DNA of 64,000 bases from Nonomuraea wenchangensis (GCF_900111685.1 NZ_FOHX01000019.1:50170-114169), one strand, 5' to 3'; positions 25,232 through 34,804 are shown, counted from the first letter of the stretch. The notes: generated by a model not told the origin, from the sequence alone. Numbers and translations: made by a program.

Positions 25232-25564
25232 CTACGTACGCACCTCCACCTCCACCGCCGCACCGGCCAGCCGCACCCCGTGGACCGGCACGCGCACGCC
25301 CCGCTCGTCCAGGCAGCGGCCGGTGGCCAGCGAGAACACCTGCTTGTGCAGCGGCGAGGCCACCGTCGGCTCGCCCTTCCTCGTGCCGACGATGCCGCGC
25401 GAGAGCACGTACGCCCCGCTGAACGGGTCGAGGTTGTCCAGCGCGTGCAGCCCGCCGTCCCAGGTGCGGAACAGCGCGACCTGCCGGCCCGCCACCAGCA
25501 CGCACACGCCACGCTCCGGCAGCAGGTCGTCGTAGCCGCACACCGGCATCCACGCGGCGCTCAT
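25232..25564 (-). CDS. nirD: Nitrite reductase small subunit NirD
   Basis: A 110-residue Rieske-fold subunit of the assimilatory NADH-nitrite reductase. It keeps the fold (WMPVCGYDDLLPERGVCVLV, VASPLHKQVFSLATGRC) but lacks the paired Cys-His ligands for a [2Fe-2S] centre, as usual for NirD. Its ATG overlaps the nirB stop (ATGA), so translation is coupled. Last gene of the nitrate operon. Confidence 0.92.
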   Translation of the reverse strand: MSAAWMPVCGYDDLLPERGVCVLVAGRQVALFRTWDGGLHALDNLDPFSGAYVLSRGIVGTRKGEPTVASPLHKQVFSLATGRCLDERGVRVPVHGVRLAGAAVEVEVRT

Positions 25565-27990
25565 CGGGCCATCACCGGCTTGATCTGGCCGCGCTCGCGC
25601 TCGAACACGATCGACGGGTCGGGGACGCCCGGCGCGTTGACGAAGCTGACGAACCGCCGCAGCTTGTCCGGGTCGTCGAGGGTGGCCGACCACTCGTCGG
25701 CGTACGTGGCCACGTGGTGCGCCATCTGCGCGTCGAGATCGGCGCAGATGCCCAGCGAATCTTCCATGATCACCTCACGCAGGTGGTCGAGGCCGCCCTC
25801 CAGCGACTCCAGCCACGCGGCGGTGCGCTGGAGGCGGTCGGCGGTGCGGACGTAGTACATCAGGAACCGGTCGATGGTCCTGACGAGCTCCTCGGTGGAC
25901 AGGTCGGAGGCCAGCAGGTCGGCGTGGCGGGGCTGGAAGCCGCCATTGCCCGCGACGTACAGGTTCCAGCCCTTCTCGGTGGCGATGACGCCGAAGTCCT
26001 TCGAGCGGGCCTCGGCGCACTCGCGCGCGCAGCCCGAGACCGCGGACTTCAGCTTGTGCGGCGAGCGCAGGCCCCGGTAGCGCAGCTCCAGCTCGATCGC
26101 CAGGCCCACCGAGTCCTGCACCCCGTAACGGCACCAGGTGGAGCCGACGCACGACTTCACCGTCCGCAGCGCCTTGCCGTAGGCGTGGCCGGACTCGAAC
26201 CCGGCGTCCACGAGCCGCCGCCAGATCAGCGGAAGCTGCTCGACGCGGGCCCCGAACAGGTCGATGCGCTGACCGCCGGTGATCTTCGTGTAGAGGCCGA
26301 AGTCGCGGGCCACCTCGCCGATCACGATCAGCTTCTCGGGCGTGATCTCGCCGCCGGGGATGCGCGGCACGACCGAGTACGTGCCGTTCTTCTGGATGTT
26401 GGCGAGAAAGGCGTCGTTGGTGTCCTGGAGCGCGGCCCGCTCGCCCTCCAGCACGTGCCCGTTGTGCAGCGAGGCCAGGATGGAGGCCACGGCCGGCTTG
26501 CAGACGTCACAGCCCCGCCCCTGCCCGTGCTCGGCGATGAGCTGCGAGAACGTGGTGATCCCGCGGACCCGTACGATGTCGAACAGCTCGGCCCGCGAGT
26601 GCCCGAAGTGCTCGCACAGCGCCTTGCCGACCTCGACGCCCGACCGCTCCAGCAGCCGCTTCAGCATCGGCACGCACGAGCCGCACGTGGTGCCCGCGCG
26701 GGTGCACGCCTTCAGCCCCGCCACGTCGGTGACGCCCTGGTCGGCGACGGCGGCGCGGATGTCGTCCGCGCACACGTTGTTGCACGAGCAGACGAGCGCG
26801 TCCCCGGGCAGGTCCAGGCTCGCCCCCGCGCCGCTGAAGAGCAGGTCGGACGGCGGCGCGGGCAGCTCCTTGCCCACGAAGGGCCGCAGCGAGGCGTACG
26901 GCGAGGCGTCGCCCACGCAGATGCCACCGAGCAGCGTCCGCGCGTCGTCGCTGACGAACAGCTTCTTGTAGACGCCGGCCACCGGGTCCATGTAGGTGAC
27001 GTCCAGCGCCCCCGTCATGGCCCCGAACTGGGCGACCTCGACGCCGAGCAGCTTGAGCCTGGTCGACAGGTCCGCGCCGGTGAACGTCGCCGAGCCGCCC
27101 GTGATCCGGTCGGCGGCGACCTCCGCCATCGTGTTGCACGGCCCGGCCAGGCCGTAGATCATGCCGCCGGCCAGCGCGCACTCGCCGATCGCGTAGATCG
27201 ACGGGTCGGAGGTGCGCATCCCGGGATCGACGACGACGCCGCCCCGCTCGCCCACCTCCAGCCCGGCGGCGCGGGCCAGCTCGTCGCGCGGCCTGATGCC
27301 CGCGGAGAACACCACGACCTGCGCCTCCAGCAGCCTCCCGTCCGGCGTGCGCAGCCCGGCGACCCGGCCCGCGCCGTCCACGACGACCTCCCGTACGCCC
27401 GAGCCCGCGTGCACGCCGAGCCCCAGGCCCTCGATGTGCCGCCGGAGCACCGCGCCGCCGCCCTCGTCCACCTGCCGCGGCATCAGCCACGGGCTCATCT
27501 CGACGATGTGCGTCTTCAGCCCGAGCGCCCGCAGCGCGTCGGCCGCCTCCAGCCCGAGCAGGCCGCCGCCGACCACGACGCCCTCGGCCGCGTCCTTGGC
27601 GGCGGTCCTGATGGCGTCCAGGTCCTCGATCGTGCGGTAGACGTGGGCGTGCTCCGCCCCCGGCACCGGCGGCACGAACGGCGCCGAGCCGGTGGCCAGC
27701 ACCAGCACGTCGTACGGCAGCGCGCCCCCGTCGGCGGTGAACACTTGCCGCGCCTGCCTGTCGATGCCGGTGACGCGGGTGCCCAGCCGGGTGAGCGTGC
27801 CCTCGGGCACGTCGTAGGCGAGGTCCTCGGCGCTGGTGCCGGACAGGTACGAGGTCAGCCGCACCCGGTCGTACGCCGGCCGCGGCTCCTCCCCGATCAC
27901 CGTGACGCGCCCGCCGAAGCCCTTGTCCCTGAGGCTTTCGACGAGCCGATGGGCGGCCGGCCCGTACCCGACCACGACGAGCTCCTTCAT
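25561..27990 (-). CDS. nirB: Nitrite reductase large subunit NirB
   Basis: An 809-residue siroheme NAD(P)H-nitrite reductase that reduces nitrite to ammonium in the cytoplasm. In order: FAD/NAD domains (VVVGYGPAAHRLVESL; VVVGGGLLGLEAADAL), a BFD-like [2Fe-2S] domain (CSCNNVCADDIR with CTRAGTTCGSC), and the ferredoxin-like and siroheme domains with cluster ligands SCVGSTWC and SGCAREC (C-x5-C, C-x3-C). The ATG overlaps the previous stop by 4 bp. The same frame stays open upstream through the next gene, but that part is a shadow. Confidence 0.95.
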   Translation of the reverse strand: MKELVVVGYGPAAHRLVESLRDKGFGGRVTVIGEEPRPAYDRVRLTSYLSGTSAEDLAYDVPEGTLTRLGTRVTGIDRQARQVFTADGGALPYDVLVLATGSAPFVPPVPGAEHAHVYRTIEDLDAIRTAAKDAAEGVVVGGGLLGLEAADALRALGLKTHIVEMSPWLMPRQVDEGGGAVLRRHIEGLGLGVHAGSGVREVVVDGAGRVAGLRTPDGRLLEAQVVVFSAGIRPRDELARAAGLEVGERGGVVVDPGMRTSDPSIYAIGECALAGGMIYGLAGPCNTMAEVAADRITGGSATFTGADLSTRLKLLGVEVAQFGAMTGALDVTYMDPVAGVYKKLFVSDDARTLLGGICVGDASPYASLRPFVGKELPAPPSDLLFSGAGASLDLPGDALVCSCNNVCADDIRAAVADQGVTDVAGLKACTRAGTTCGSCVPMLKRLLERSGVEVGKALCEHFGHSRAELFDIVRVRGITTFSQLIAEHGQGRGCDVCKPAVASILASLHNGHVLEGERAALQDTNDAFLANIQKNGTYSVVPRIPGGEITPEKLIVIGEVARDFGLYTKITGGQRIDLFGARVEQLPLIWRRLVDAGFESGHAYGKALRTVKSCVGSTWCRYGVQDSVGLAIELELRYRGLRSPHKLKSAVSGCARECAEARSKDFGVIATEKGWNLYVAGNGGFQPRHADLLASDLSTEELVRTIDRFLMYYVRTADRLQRTAAWLESLEGGLDHLREVIMEDSLGICADLDAQMAHHVATYADEWSATLDDPDKLRRFVSFVNAPGVPDPSIVFERERGQIKPVMAR

Positions 27991-29381
27991 ACGGCGATCC
28001 CTTCCTGCTCGCACAGCCAGCCGACGATGCCTTCCACGGCGTCGCGGCAGGTTCCGCATCCGGTGGTGGCGCGGGTGGCGGCGGCCACCCCGGCCAGGTC
28101 GCGCGCCCCCGCCTCCCAGCACGCCCTGATCTGGCCCTTGGTCACGTTGTTGCACTGGCAGACCCTGGCGGCGTCCGGCATGAGCGTCGGGCTGTCGGCC
28201 ACGGGCGCCGCCGACAGCCCGGGGAACAGCAGCCCCGCCCGGTCGCCCGGCACCGGCCCGCCGCGGTCGAAGAGCTGGGTGAGCGTGCCGACGGCGTCGC
28301 TCTCGCCCAGCAGGATCGCGCCGACCAGGCGGCCGTCGCGGATGACGAGCTTGCGGTAGGTGCCGCGGGCCCGGTGGCTGAACCTGACGACCTCGGCGTG
28401 CTCCTCGGTGAGGTGGGTCTCGCCCATGGCGGCCAGTTCGACGCTGCGCGCCTTCAGCCGGGTCACCAGGCGGGAGCCGCGGTAGAGCGCCTTGCCGCCG
28501 GTGATGACGTCGGCGGCGACGGCGGCCTGCTCCCAGGCGGGGGCGACCAGGCCGTAGACGGTGCCGTCGTGCTCGGCGCACTCCCCGATCGCGAAGATCG
28601 ACGGGTCGTCGGTACGCAGCTCGTCGTCCACGACGACGCCCCTGCGCACCTCCAGCCCGGCCTCGGCGGCGAGGCCCGTGACCGGGCGCACCCCGCAGGC
28701 CAGCACCACGAGCCCGGCCTCGACCAGCTCGCCCCCGGCCAGCCGGACGCCGTCCTCCAGCACCGCCTCGGCGGAAACGCCGGTACGGGTCCGCACGCCG
28801 AGCCCGGCCAGCGTCTCGCCCAGCACCTCGCCGGCCTCGACGTCGAGCTGACGCTCCATGAGGTGCCCGGCGAGGTGCAGCAGCGTGACCGGCAGTCCGC
28901 GCCCGGCCAGGCCGCGGGCCGCCTCGACGCCGAGCAGCCCGCCGCCGACGACCACGGCCCGGCCGGCGTGCTCGGCCGCGGCGAGGATGCGGGCGCAGTC
29001 GTCCAGGGTGCGGAACGGCACGGCCCGCTCCACGCCGGGGATCGGCGGCACGACGGCGTCGCTGCCGGTGGCCAGCACCAGCAGGTCGTACGGCTCGCGC
29101 CGGCCGCTCGCGGTGACGACGTGCCTGGTCTCCCTGTCGAGGTGGGCGACGGCGTCGCCGAAGACGGCCTCGACGTCGTGGGCGGCGTACCAGGAGGCGT
29201 CGAGCAGCCGCACCTGGTCGGGGCGGGAGCCGCCGGCCAGCACGTCGGACAGCAGCACCCGGTTGTAGGGCCGGCACGTCTCCGCACCGAACACGGTGAT
29301 CCTGATGCGGGGGTCGCGGGCGCGCACCTCGCTGACGAGCCGCGACCCGGCCATCCCGTTGCCCACGACGACGAGCCTCAT
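27987..29381 (-). CDS. FAD/NAD oxidoreductase with BFD-like [2Fe-2S] domain
   Basis: A 464-residue flavoprotein. Two Rossmann motifs (VVVGNGMAGSRLVSEV; VVVGGGLLGVEAARGL), the FAIGECAEHDG FAD motif, and a C-terminal BFD-like domain with four cysteines (CQCNN and TTGCGTC). It resembles the N-terminal part of NirB. It most likely passes electrons from NAD(P)H to the nitrate reductase encoded just upstream, like the NasB/NasC subunits of assimilatory systems. It overlaps nasA and nirB by 4 bp each. Confidence 0.88.
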   Translation of the reverse strand: MRLVVVGNGMAGSRLVSEVRARDPRIRITVFGAETCRPYNRVLLSDVLAGGSRPDQVRLLDASWYAAHDVEAVFGDAVAHLDRETRHVVTASGRREPYDLLVLATGSDAVVPPIPGVERAVPFRTLDDCARILAAAEHAGRAVVVGGGLLGVEAARGLAGRGLPVTLLHLAGHLMERQLDVEAGEVLGETLAGLGVRTRTGVSAEAVLEDGVRLAGGELVEAGLVVLACGVRPVTGLAAEAGLEVRRGVVVDDELRTDDPSIFAIGECAEHDGTVYGLVAPAWEQAAVAADVITGGKALYRGSRLVTRLKARSVELAAMGETHLTEEHAEVVRFSHRARGTYRKLVIRDGRLVGAILLGESDAVGTLTQLFDRGGPVPGDRAGLLFPGLSAAPVADSPTLMPDAARVCQCNNVTKGQIRACWEAGARDLAGVAAATRATTGCGTCRDAVEGIVGWLCEQEGIAV

Positions 29382-31399
29382 GAGTCCCTCTCCACCCTGA
29401 CCGCGCAGACCTTGAACTCCGGCATCCTCGACGTCGGGTCGAGCGCCGGGTTGGTGAGCCGGTTGGCGCCCTCCCAGTGGAAGGGCATGAACACGGTGTC
29501 GCGCCTGATCGTGTCGCTGATCCTGGCGACGGCCCTGGCCTCGCCCCGCCTGCTGGTGAGCCGCACCACGTCCCCGGCGGCGATCTCCAGCCGCTCGGCG
29601 AGGTCGGGGTGCAGCTCGACGAAGGGTTCAGGGGCGGCCTGGACGAGCGGCGCGATCCTGCGCGTCTGCGCGCCGCTCTGGTAGTGGGCCAGCACCCGGC
29701 CGGTGGTCAGGTGGACCGGGTAGTCCTCGTCCGGCTCCTCGGCCGGCGGCCGGTGCCGGACCGGCACGAACATGGCCAGGCCGTCCGGGTGCGCGAAACG
29801 GTCGAGGAAGGGGCGCGGGGTGCCCGGGTGCCCCGGCTCGGGGCAGGGCCAGAAGACGCCCTTCTCCTCGGCGATGCGCTCGTAGGTGATGCCGGAGTAG
29901 TCGGCGGGCCCGCCCCTGCCGGCCCGGCGCAGCTCGTCGAACACCTCGGCGGGCTCGGTGGCGAACCGGTGCCCGAGCCGCGCGGCGAGGCCCGCGATGA
30001 CCTCCAGGTCGCTGCGCACGCCGTCCGGCGGGGCGACGGCCCGGTTGCGCAGCAGCACGCGCCCTTCGAGGTTGGTCATGGTGCCGGACTCCTCGGCCCA
30101 CTGCGTCACCGGGAACACCACGTCGGCCCGGGCGGCGGTCTCCGACAGGACGAAGTCGCAGGCGACCAGCAGGTCCAGGGCGGCGATCCGGGCGGCGACG
30201 TGCTCGGCGGCCGGGGCCGAGACCAGCGGGTTGGAGCCGAACACCAGCAGCGCCCTGGGCCCGCCGGGGCCGCCGAGGGCGTCCAGCAGCTCGTACGCCG
30301 ACCGCCCCGCCCCCGGCAGCGACTCCGGCGGCACGCCCCACACCCCGGCCACGTGCGCCCGCGCCGCCGGGTCGTCGATCCTGCGGTAGCCGGGGAGCTG
30401 GTCGGCCTTCTGCCCGTGCTCCCGGCCGCCCTGGCCGTTGCCCTGCCCGGTGACGCACCCGTAGCCGGAGCCCGCGCGGCCGGGCAGGCCGAGCGCGAGG
30501 GCGAGGTTGACGAAGGCGGTGACCGTGTCGGTGCCCTTGGCCTGCTGCTCGACGCCGCGGCCGGTCAGCACGTACGCGTTGGCCGCGGCGGCGAGTGCCC
30601 GCACCGCCTGCCGCATCCGGTGGACGGGCACGCCGGTGATCCGCTCCACCCGCTCCGGCCACCACTCCGCCAGCGAGGTCCGTACGTCCGCGAAGCCGGT
30701 GGTGCGGGCGGCCACGTACTGCTCGTCCACCAGGTTCTCGGCGACGACGAGGTGCAGCAGGCCGAGGGCGAGCGCCAGGTCGGTGCCGGGGGCGGGCTGC
30801 AGGTGCAGCCAGGCGAGCCGGGCGGTCGGGCTGCGGCGCGGGTCGACGACGATCAGGCGCGGCCCCTCCAGGTGGCGGACGAGCGGCGGCATGGTCTCGG
30901 CCACGTTGCCGCCGGCCAGCAGGACGACGTCGGCCGCGGCCAGGTCGGTGACAGGGAACGGCATCCCCCTGTCCATGCCGAACGCCCTGATCGAGGCGGC
31001 GGCGGCCGAGGACATGCAGAACCGGCCGTTGTAGTCGATCTGGCTGGTGCCGAGCGCCACCCGGGCGAACTTGCCCAGCATGTACGCCTTCTCGTTGGTG
31101 AGGCCGCCCCCGCCGAACACGGCCACGGCGTCGGGGCCGTGCTCGGCGCGGATCACGGCCAGCCGCCCGGCGACGTGGTCGAGCGCCACGTCCCACTCCA
31201 CCGGCTCGCCGTGCAGGAGGGGTGTGGTCAGCCGCTCGCCGCTGGTGAGCAGCTCACCGGCCGTCCAGCCCTTCTGGCAGAGGGCGCCCGAGGCGTTGGC
31301 GGGGATGTCGGTCCTGGGCCGGACGGCCAGCTCCGGGCCGATCTCCATCCCGCACTGCAGCGCGCAGTACGGGCAGTGCGTCTTCACCGGCTCGCCCAC
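29378..31399 (-). CDS. nasA: Assimilatory nitrate reductase catalytic subunit
   Basis: A 673-residue molybdopterin oxidoreductase reducing nitrate to nitrite. The N-terminal [4Fe-4S] site is C9-x2-C12-x3-C16-x24-C41 (HCPYCALQCG ... GALCQKG). Mo-bis-MGD domains follow, with YNGRFCMSSAAAASIRAFGM supplying the likely Mo-ligand Cys. The C-terminal dinucleotide-binding domain has PVHLTTGRVLAHYQSGAQTR. No Tat signal and a length near 700 fit the cytoplasmic Nas type. The start is GTG, only three bases after the narK stop. Confidence 0.93.
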   Translation of the reverse strand: MGEPVKTHCPYCALQCGMEIGPELAVRPRTDIPANASGALCQKGWTAGELLTSGERLTTPLLHGEPVEWDVALDHVAGRLAVIRAEHGPDAVAVFGGGGLTNEKAYMLGKFARVALGTSQIDYNGRFCMSSAAAASIRAFGMDRGMPFPVTDLAAADVVLLAGGNVAETMPPLVRHLEGPRLIVVDPRRSPTARLAWLHLQPAPGTDLALALGLLHLVVAENLVDEQYVAARTTGFADVRTSLAEWWPERVERITGVPVHRMRQAVRALAAAANAYVLTGRGVEQQAKGTDTVTAFVNLALALGLPGRAGSGYGCVTGQGNGQGGREHGQKADQLPGYRRIDDPAARAHVAGVWGVPPESLPGAGRSAYELLDALGGPGGPRALLVFGSNPLVSAPAAEHVAARIAALDLLVACDFVLSETAARADVVFPVTQWAEESGTMTNLEGRVLLRNRAVAPPDGVRSDLEVIAGLAARLGHRFATEPAEVFDELRRAGRGGPADYSGITYERIAEEKGVFWPCPEPGHPGTPRPFLDRFAHPDGLAMFVPVRHRPPAEEPDEDYPVHLTTGRVLAHYQSGAQTRRIAPLVQAAPEPFVELHPDLAERLEIAAGDVVRLTSRRGEARAVARISDTIRRDTVFMPFHWEGANRLTNPALDPTSRMPEFKVCAVRVERDS

Positions 31400-31402
31400 C
31401 GG

Positions 31403-32713
31403 TCAGACCCTGGCGTGGGCGAGGCTGGCCACGACCCGGACGCCCACCCTGCGGACGTAGCACCACCAGGTGAGCGCGAAGCAGGTGGCGTAGAACAGGC
31501 CGAAGGCGAGGAAGGCCGGGGCGGGCGAGCCGGAGGCGGCGAACGACATCCCGAACGCGCGGTTGATGAGGAATCCGCCGAGCGCGCCGACCGCCGAGAT
31601 GACGCCGATCGCGGCCGACGCCTGCCGCTTGCCGTACAGGAGGGCTTCCTCGCCCTCGCCGCGCTCGGCCACGGCCTTGGCCTGGAAGATCGCCGGGATC
31701 ATCCGGTACGTCGAGCCGTTGCCGATGCCCGAGGTGAGGAAGAGCAGCTGGAAGGCCAGGAAGAACGGCCAGAAACCGCCGCCCTCGCCGGCCGCCCAGA
31801 CCAGCAGGACGCCGCCGCCCATCGCGGCGAAGTTCCACAGGGTGACCGGCGCGCCGCCCAGCCGGTCCGCCAGCCAGCCGCCGAACGGCCGGACGAGCGA
31901 GCCGAGGAGGGGCCCGGCGAAGGCGACGGCCGCGTATGGGGAGTCGGGGAACAGGCTCTTGCTGAGCAGCGGGAACGCCGTGGAGTAGCCGATGAACGAG
32001 CCGAACGTGCCGATGTACAGCACCGACATGATCCACGTCTGGGCCTTGCCGGCCACCGCGATCTGCTCGCGCGGGTTCGCCCTGGCGGTGGTCAGGTTGT
32101 CCATGAAGAACCAGGCGCAGGCCGCCGCCACCACGATGAACGGGATCCAGAACCACCCGGCCGCGGCCAGCCCGAACGCGCCGATCACCAGCGGCATGAC
32201 GAGCTGCACCGAGCTCACCCCGACGTTGCCGCCCGCCGCGTTGAGCCCGAGCGCCACCCCCTGCTTGGCACGGGGGTAGAAGTAGGTGATGTTGGCCATG
32301 CTGGACGCGAAGTTCCCGCCGCCGACCCCGGCGACGGCCGCGATCACCAGGAACAACCAGTAGGGCGTGCCTGGATCGTTCACCGCGACCGCCAGCAGCA
32401 CCGCGGGGATCAGCAGCAGCAGCGCGCTGACCACGGTGAAGTTGCGCCCGCCGAACCGGGCGGGGCCGAACGTGTACGGCAGCCGCAGCGCCGAGCCGAT
32501 CAGGTTGGGCAGCGCGACCAGCCAGAACAACTGGTCGGTGGTGAACTCGTAGGAGCCCATCCGGGTCGCGACGATGCTCCACAGGGTCCACACGGTGAAG
32601 CCGAGGTGCTCGGCGAGGATCGAGAAGATCAGGTTGCGTCGTGCGACGCGCTTTCCTGAGCTCTCCCAGAAAGCTGGGTCATCGGGGTGCCAGTCGGCGA
32701 TCCAGCGCGCCAT
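31403..32713 (-). CDS. narK: Nitrate/nitrite transporter (NarK/NasA type MFS)
   Basis: A 436-residue MFS transporter with 12 predicted helices. Nitrate signature motifs are GVGGGNFASSMANITYFYP and GIGNGSTYRMIPAIFQ, and the conserved Arg in the first half is in GSALRLPYTFGPARFGG. It imports nitrate and may export nitrite. First gene of the leftward operon narK-nasA-FAD subunit-nirB-nirD, with stop/start gaps of 3 bp or overlaps throughout. AGGAGAGG lies before the ATG. Confidence 0.93.
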   Translation of the reverse strand: MARWIADWHPDDPAFWESSGKRVARRNLIFSILAEHLGFTVWTLWSIVATRMGSYEFTTDQLFWLVALPNLIGSALRLPYTFGPARFGGRNFTVVSALLLLIPAVLLAVAVNDPGTPYWLFLVIAAVAGVGGGNFASSMANITYFYPRAKQGVALGLNAAGGNVGVSSVQLVMPLVIGAFGLAAAGWFWIPFIVVAAACAWFFMDNLTTARANPREQIAVAGKAQTWIMSVLYIGTFGSFIGYSTAFPLLSKSLFPDSPYAAVAFAGPLLGSLVRPFGGWLADRLGGAPVTLWNFAAMGGGVLLVWAAGEGGGFWPFFLAFQLLFLTSGIGNGSTYRMIPAIFQAKAVAERGEGEEALLYGKRQASAAIGVISAVGALGGFLINRAFGMSFAASGSPAPAFLAFGLFYATCFALTWWCYVRRVGVRVVASLAHARV

Positions 32714-32796
32714 CGACCTCTCCTACGCTCGGCGTCGGGGAGCTCCAACGTAGGAATCGGTCGTTACGCACGCGCACGTTCCGTGGCTGTGCGTCC

Positions 32797-32821
32797 GTTA
32801 CAGGTGATTCACCGCGGTAAC
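32797..32821 (-). promoter_or_regulatory. GlnR-like binding site before the nitrate operon
   Basis: On the minus strand this reads GTTAC-N6-GAATC-N4-GTAAC, close to the actinobacterial GlnR pattern (GTnAC-N6-GaAAC boxes). Further TTAC/GTAAC words lie at 32763-32767, 32868-32872 and 32886-32890. The region separates narK from a small plus-strand gene. GlnR control of nitrate assimilation is established in actinomycetes; the assignment here is inference. Confidence 0.45.
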
Positions 32822-32915
32822 AAGGCACGCACAACCGTCACGCCGGAAACGTGCGCGTAATGCCCGGTTACCGCCGCCTTCCTGGGGTAACGACACTTTC
32901 AGCAAGGGGGGAATC

Positions 32916-33206
32916 ATGATCAAAACACTTCACAAGATGGGCATCAAGTCCAATCACATGTACGCTGCCGGGCTCTGCTCGGTCGGCCTGGCCTTCGCTT
33001 CCTGGTTCGCGTCCAGGCAGACCGAGCATGCAGGGCTCGACCGCGCGGACCGATGGGGCATCTTCATCGGGGAGTGGGCGCCCACGTTCATGGCGATGGG
33101 GGTCGCGCTGCGCATCGAGGAGACGCACCGCGAGCTGGAGGAATCCGAGATGGAGACCTTCGGCAAATCGGCCGACATGCGCAGCCGGACGCACGCGGGG
33201 GTCTGA
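32916..33206 (+). CDS. Small membrane protein, unknown function
   Basis: A 96-residue protein with two membrane helices (YAAGLCSVGLAFASWFA; WGIFIGEWAPTFMAMGVAL), a short charged loop (RQTEHAGLDRADR) between them, and an acidic C-terminal tail. Family members are common in actinomycetes without known function. AAGGGGGGAATC precedes the ATG. It is divergent from narK, so its expression may follow nitrogen state. Confidence 0.72.
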   Translation: MIKTLHKMGIKSNHMYAAGLCSVGLAFASWFASRQTEHAGLDRADRWGIFIGEWAPTFMAMGVALRIEETHRELEESEMETFGKSADMRSRTHAGV

Positions 33207-33213
33207 CCGGCAC

Positions 33214-33251
33214 GTCACGCGGGTCACGTCACCGTGCGTGACCCGCGTGAC
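33214..33251. terminator. 15-bp stem-loop between convergent genes
   Basis: GTCACGCGGGTCACG (33214-33228), an 8-base loop, CGTGACCCGCGTGAC (33237-33251): perfect pairing. Likely bidirectional terminator for the small membrane protein and GNAT genes. Confidence 0.7.
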
Positions 33252-33279
33252 AGCCACAGCCATGTTGAGGACCGCCGTC

Positions 33280-33765
33280 TCACGCAGGATCGAGCGCGCG
33301 GTCCGCCAGCCGCCGCAGCGGCTCGTCGGTGAGCCGATACTTGTACCAGTCGTCCTGACGCACCGCGCCGAGTCTCTCGTAGAAGCCGATGCTCGGCTCG
33401 TTCCAGTCGAGCACCGCCCACTCCATGCGCTGGTAGCCGCGCTCGGCGCAGATCCTGCCCAGCTCGCCCATGAGCGCCATCCCGAGGCCGCTGCCCCGGT
33501 GCTGCGGGCGCACGTAGAGGTCCTCCATGTAGACGCCGTGCACGCCTCGCCAGGTCGAGAAGGTCAGGAACCACAGGACGAAACCGGCGACCTCGCCGTC
33601 GACCTCGGCGATGTTGGCGTAGACGGCGGGATGCTCGCCGAACAGCGCGGCGCGCAGGCCCTCCTCGGTGGCGCGCACCTCGTGGGCGGCCTTCTCGTAC
33701 TCGGCCAGTTCGCGGATCAGATCGAGGATGACGGGCACGTCGTCGGGGGTAGCGGGACGAATCAT
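33280..33765 (-). CDS. GNAT acetyltransferase (diamine acetyltransferase-like)
   Basis: A 161-residue GNAT protein. The beta4-alpha3 region YMEDLYVRPQHRGSGLGMAL holds the acetyl-CoA loop (R/Q-x-x-G-x-G/A). WAVLDWNEPSIGFYERLGA is the conserved end, as in spermidine/spermine N1-acetyltransferases. It may acetylate polyamines or a similar amine. ATG at 33765 preferred; GTG at 33771 is possible. Confidence 0.87.
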   Translation of the reverse strand: MIRPATPDDVPVILDLIRELAEYEKAAHEVRATEEGLRAALFGEHPAVYANIAEVDGEVAGFVLWFLTFSTWRGVHGVYMEDLYVRPQHRGSGLGMALMGELGRICAERGYQRMEWAVLDWNEPSIGFYERLGAVRQDDWYKYRLTDEPLRRLADRALDPA

Positions 33766-33826
33766 GCCCACCAGGGTATGGCCAGGCCAGACCTGCCCCG
33801 CTCCTCCGTTCCCGCGCCGCGTTCCG

Positions 33827-34804
33827 CTACCAGCGGTCGTGGACCTGCGGGCGGATCAGCTCGTCGTAGACCTCAGTGACCGCCTCCAGCGTCGCGGGCG
33901 GCAGCGGGTCGAGCCCGGCGGCGGCCGCGTTGGCGGCGGCCTGCGCCGGGTTGCGGGCGCCGGGGATGACCACCGAGACCCCCTCCTGGTCGAGGATCCA
34001 GCGCAGCGCGAACTGCGCCATCGTCGCCCCCTCCGGCACCAGGGGAGCCAGCCGCCGCACCGCCTCCAGGCCGGTCGCGAAGTCGACGCCCGAGAACGTC
34101 TCCCCCACGTCGAACGCCTCGCCGCGCCGGTTGAAGGTGCGGTGGTCGTCGGGCGCGAAGGTGGTGTTCTCGTCGTAGCGGCCCGACAGCAGGCCGCTGG
34201 CCAGCGGGACGCGGGCGATGATGCCGACCCCGGCGGCGCGGGCCGCGGGCAGCACCCGCTCCAGGGGCTTCAGACGGAAGGCGTTGAGGATGATCTGCAC
34301 GCTCGCCACGTTGGGGCGGGCGATGGCGGTCAGCGCCTCCTCGCAGGTCTCCACGCTGACGCCGTACGCGGCGATCTTCTCCTCCGCGACCAGCGTGTCC
34401 AGGGCGTCGAAGACGGCGTCCGTCGAGTAGACCGGCGTCGGCGGGCAGTGGAGCTGCACCAGGTCGATGGTGTCCACGCCGAGGTTCTGGCGGGAACGCT
34501 CGTTCCAGGCGCGGAAGTTGGACATCACGTAGTTGGCGGGGATCTGCTCCATCCGCCGGCCCATCTTCGTGGCGACCGTCAGGCCGGGGCGGCCCTTGGC
34601 GAAACGGCCGACGATCTGCTCGCTGCGGCCGTCGCCGTACACGTCGGCCGTGTCGATGAAGGTGACGCCCGCGTCGGCGGCGGCGGACAGCGTGGCGAAG
34701 GCCTCGTCCTCGGAGACCTCGCCCCAGTCGGCGCCGAGCTGCCAGGCGCCGAGGCCGATGACGCTGACCTCACGACCGGTGCGTCCCAATATGCGGTGTT
34801 CCAT
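33827..34804 (-). CDS. Aldo/keto reductase
   Basis: A 325-residue NADPH-dependent oxidoreductase with the AKR (beta/alpha)8 barrel. The tetrad is visible: Asp and Tyr in FIDTADVYGDGRSEQ, Lys in TVATKMG, His in LVQLHCPPTP. VVIPGARNPAQAAANAAAAG binds the NADPH phosphate. Close to YajO/Tas-type reductases; the natural substrate is unknown. Confidence 0.9.
   Translation of the reverse strand: MEHRILGRTGREVSVIGLGAWQLGADWGEVSEDEAFATLSAAADAGVTFIDTADVYGDGRSEQIVGRFAKGRPGLTVATKMGRRMEQIPANYVMSNFRAWNERSRQNLGVDTIDLVQLHCPPTPVYSTDAVFDALDTLVAEEKIAAYGVSVETCEEALTAIARPNVASVQIILNAFRLKPLERVLPAARAAGVGIIARVPLASGLLSGRYDENTTFAPDDHRTFNRRGEAFDVGETFSGVDFATGLEAVRRLAPLVPEGATMAQFALRWILDQEGVSVVIPGARNPAQAAANAAAAGLDPLPPATLEAVTEVYDELIRPQVHDRW

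Noticed and set aside
27991..29277. NirB extended to about 1240 residues
   Set aside because: The upstream part of the open frame is Arg/Gly-rich shadow of the FAD/Fe-S subunit gene; NirB starts at the ATG overlapping that gene's stop.
29477..32659. Long plus-strand frame opposite nasA and narK
   Set aside because: Low-complexity mirror sequence without domains; both minus-strand genes are complete.
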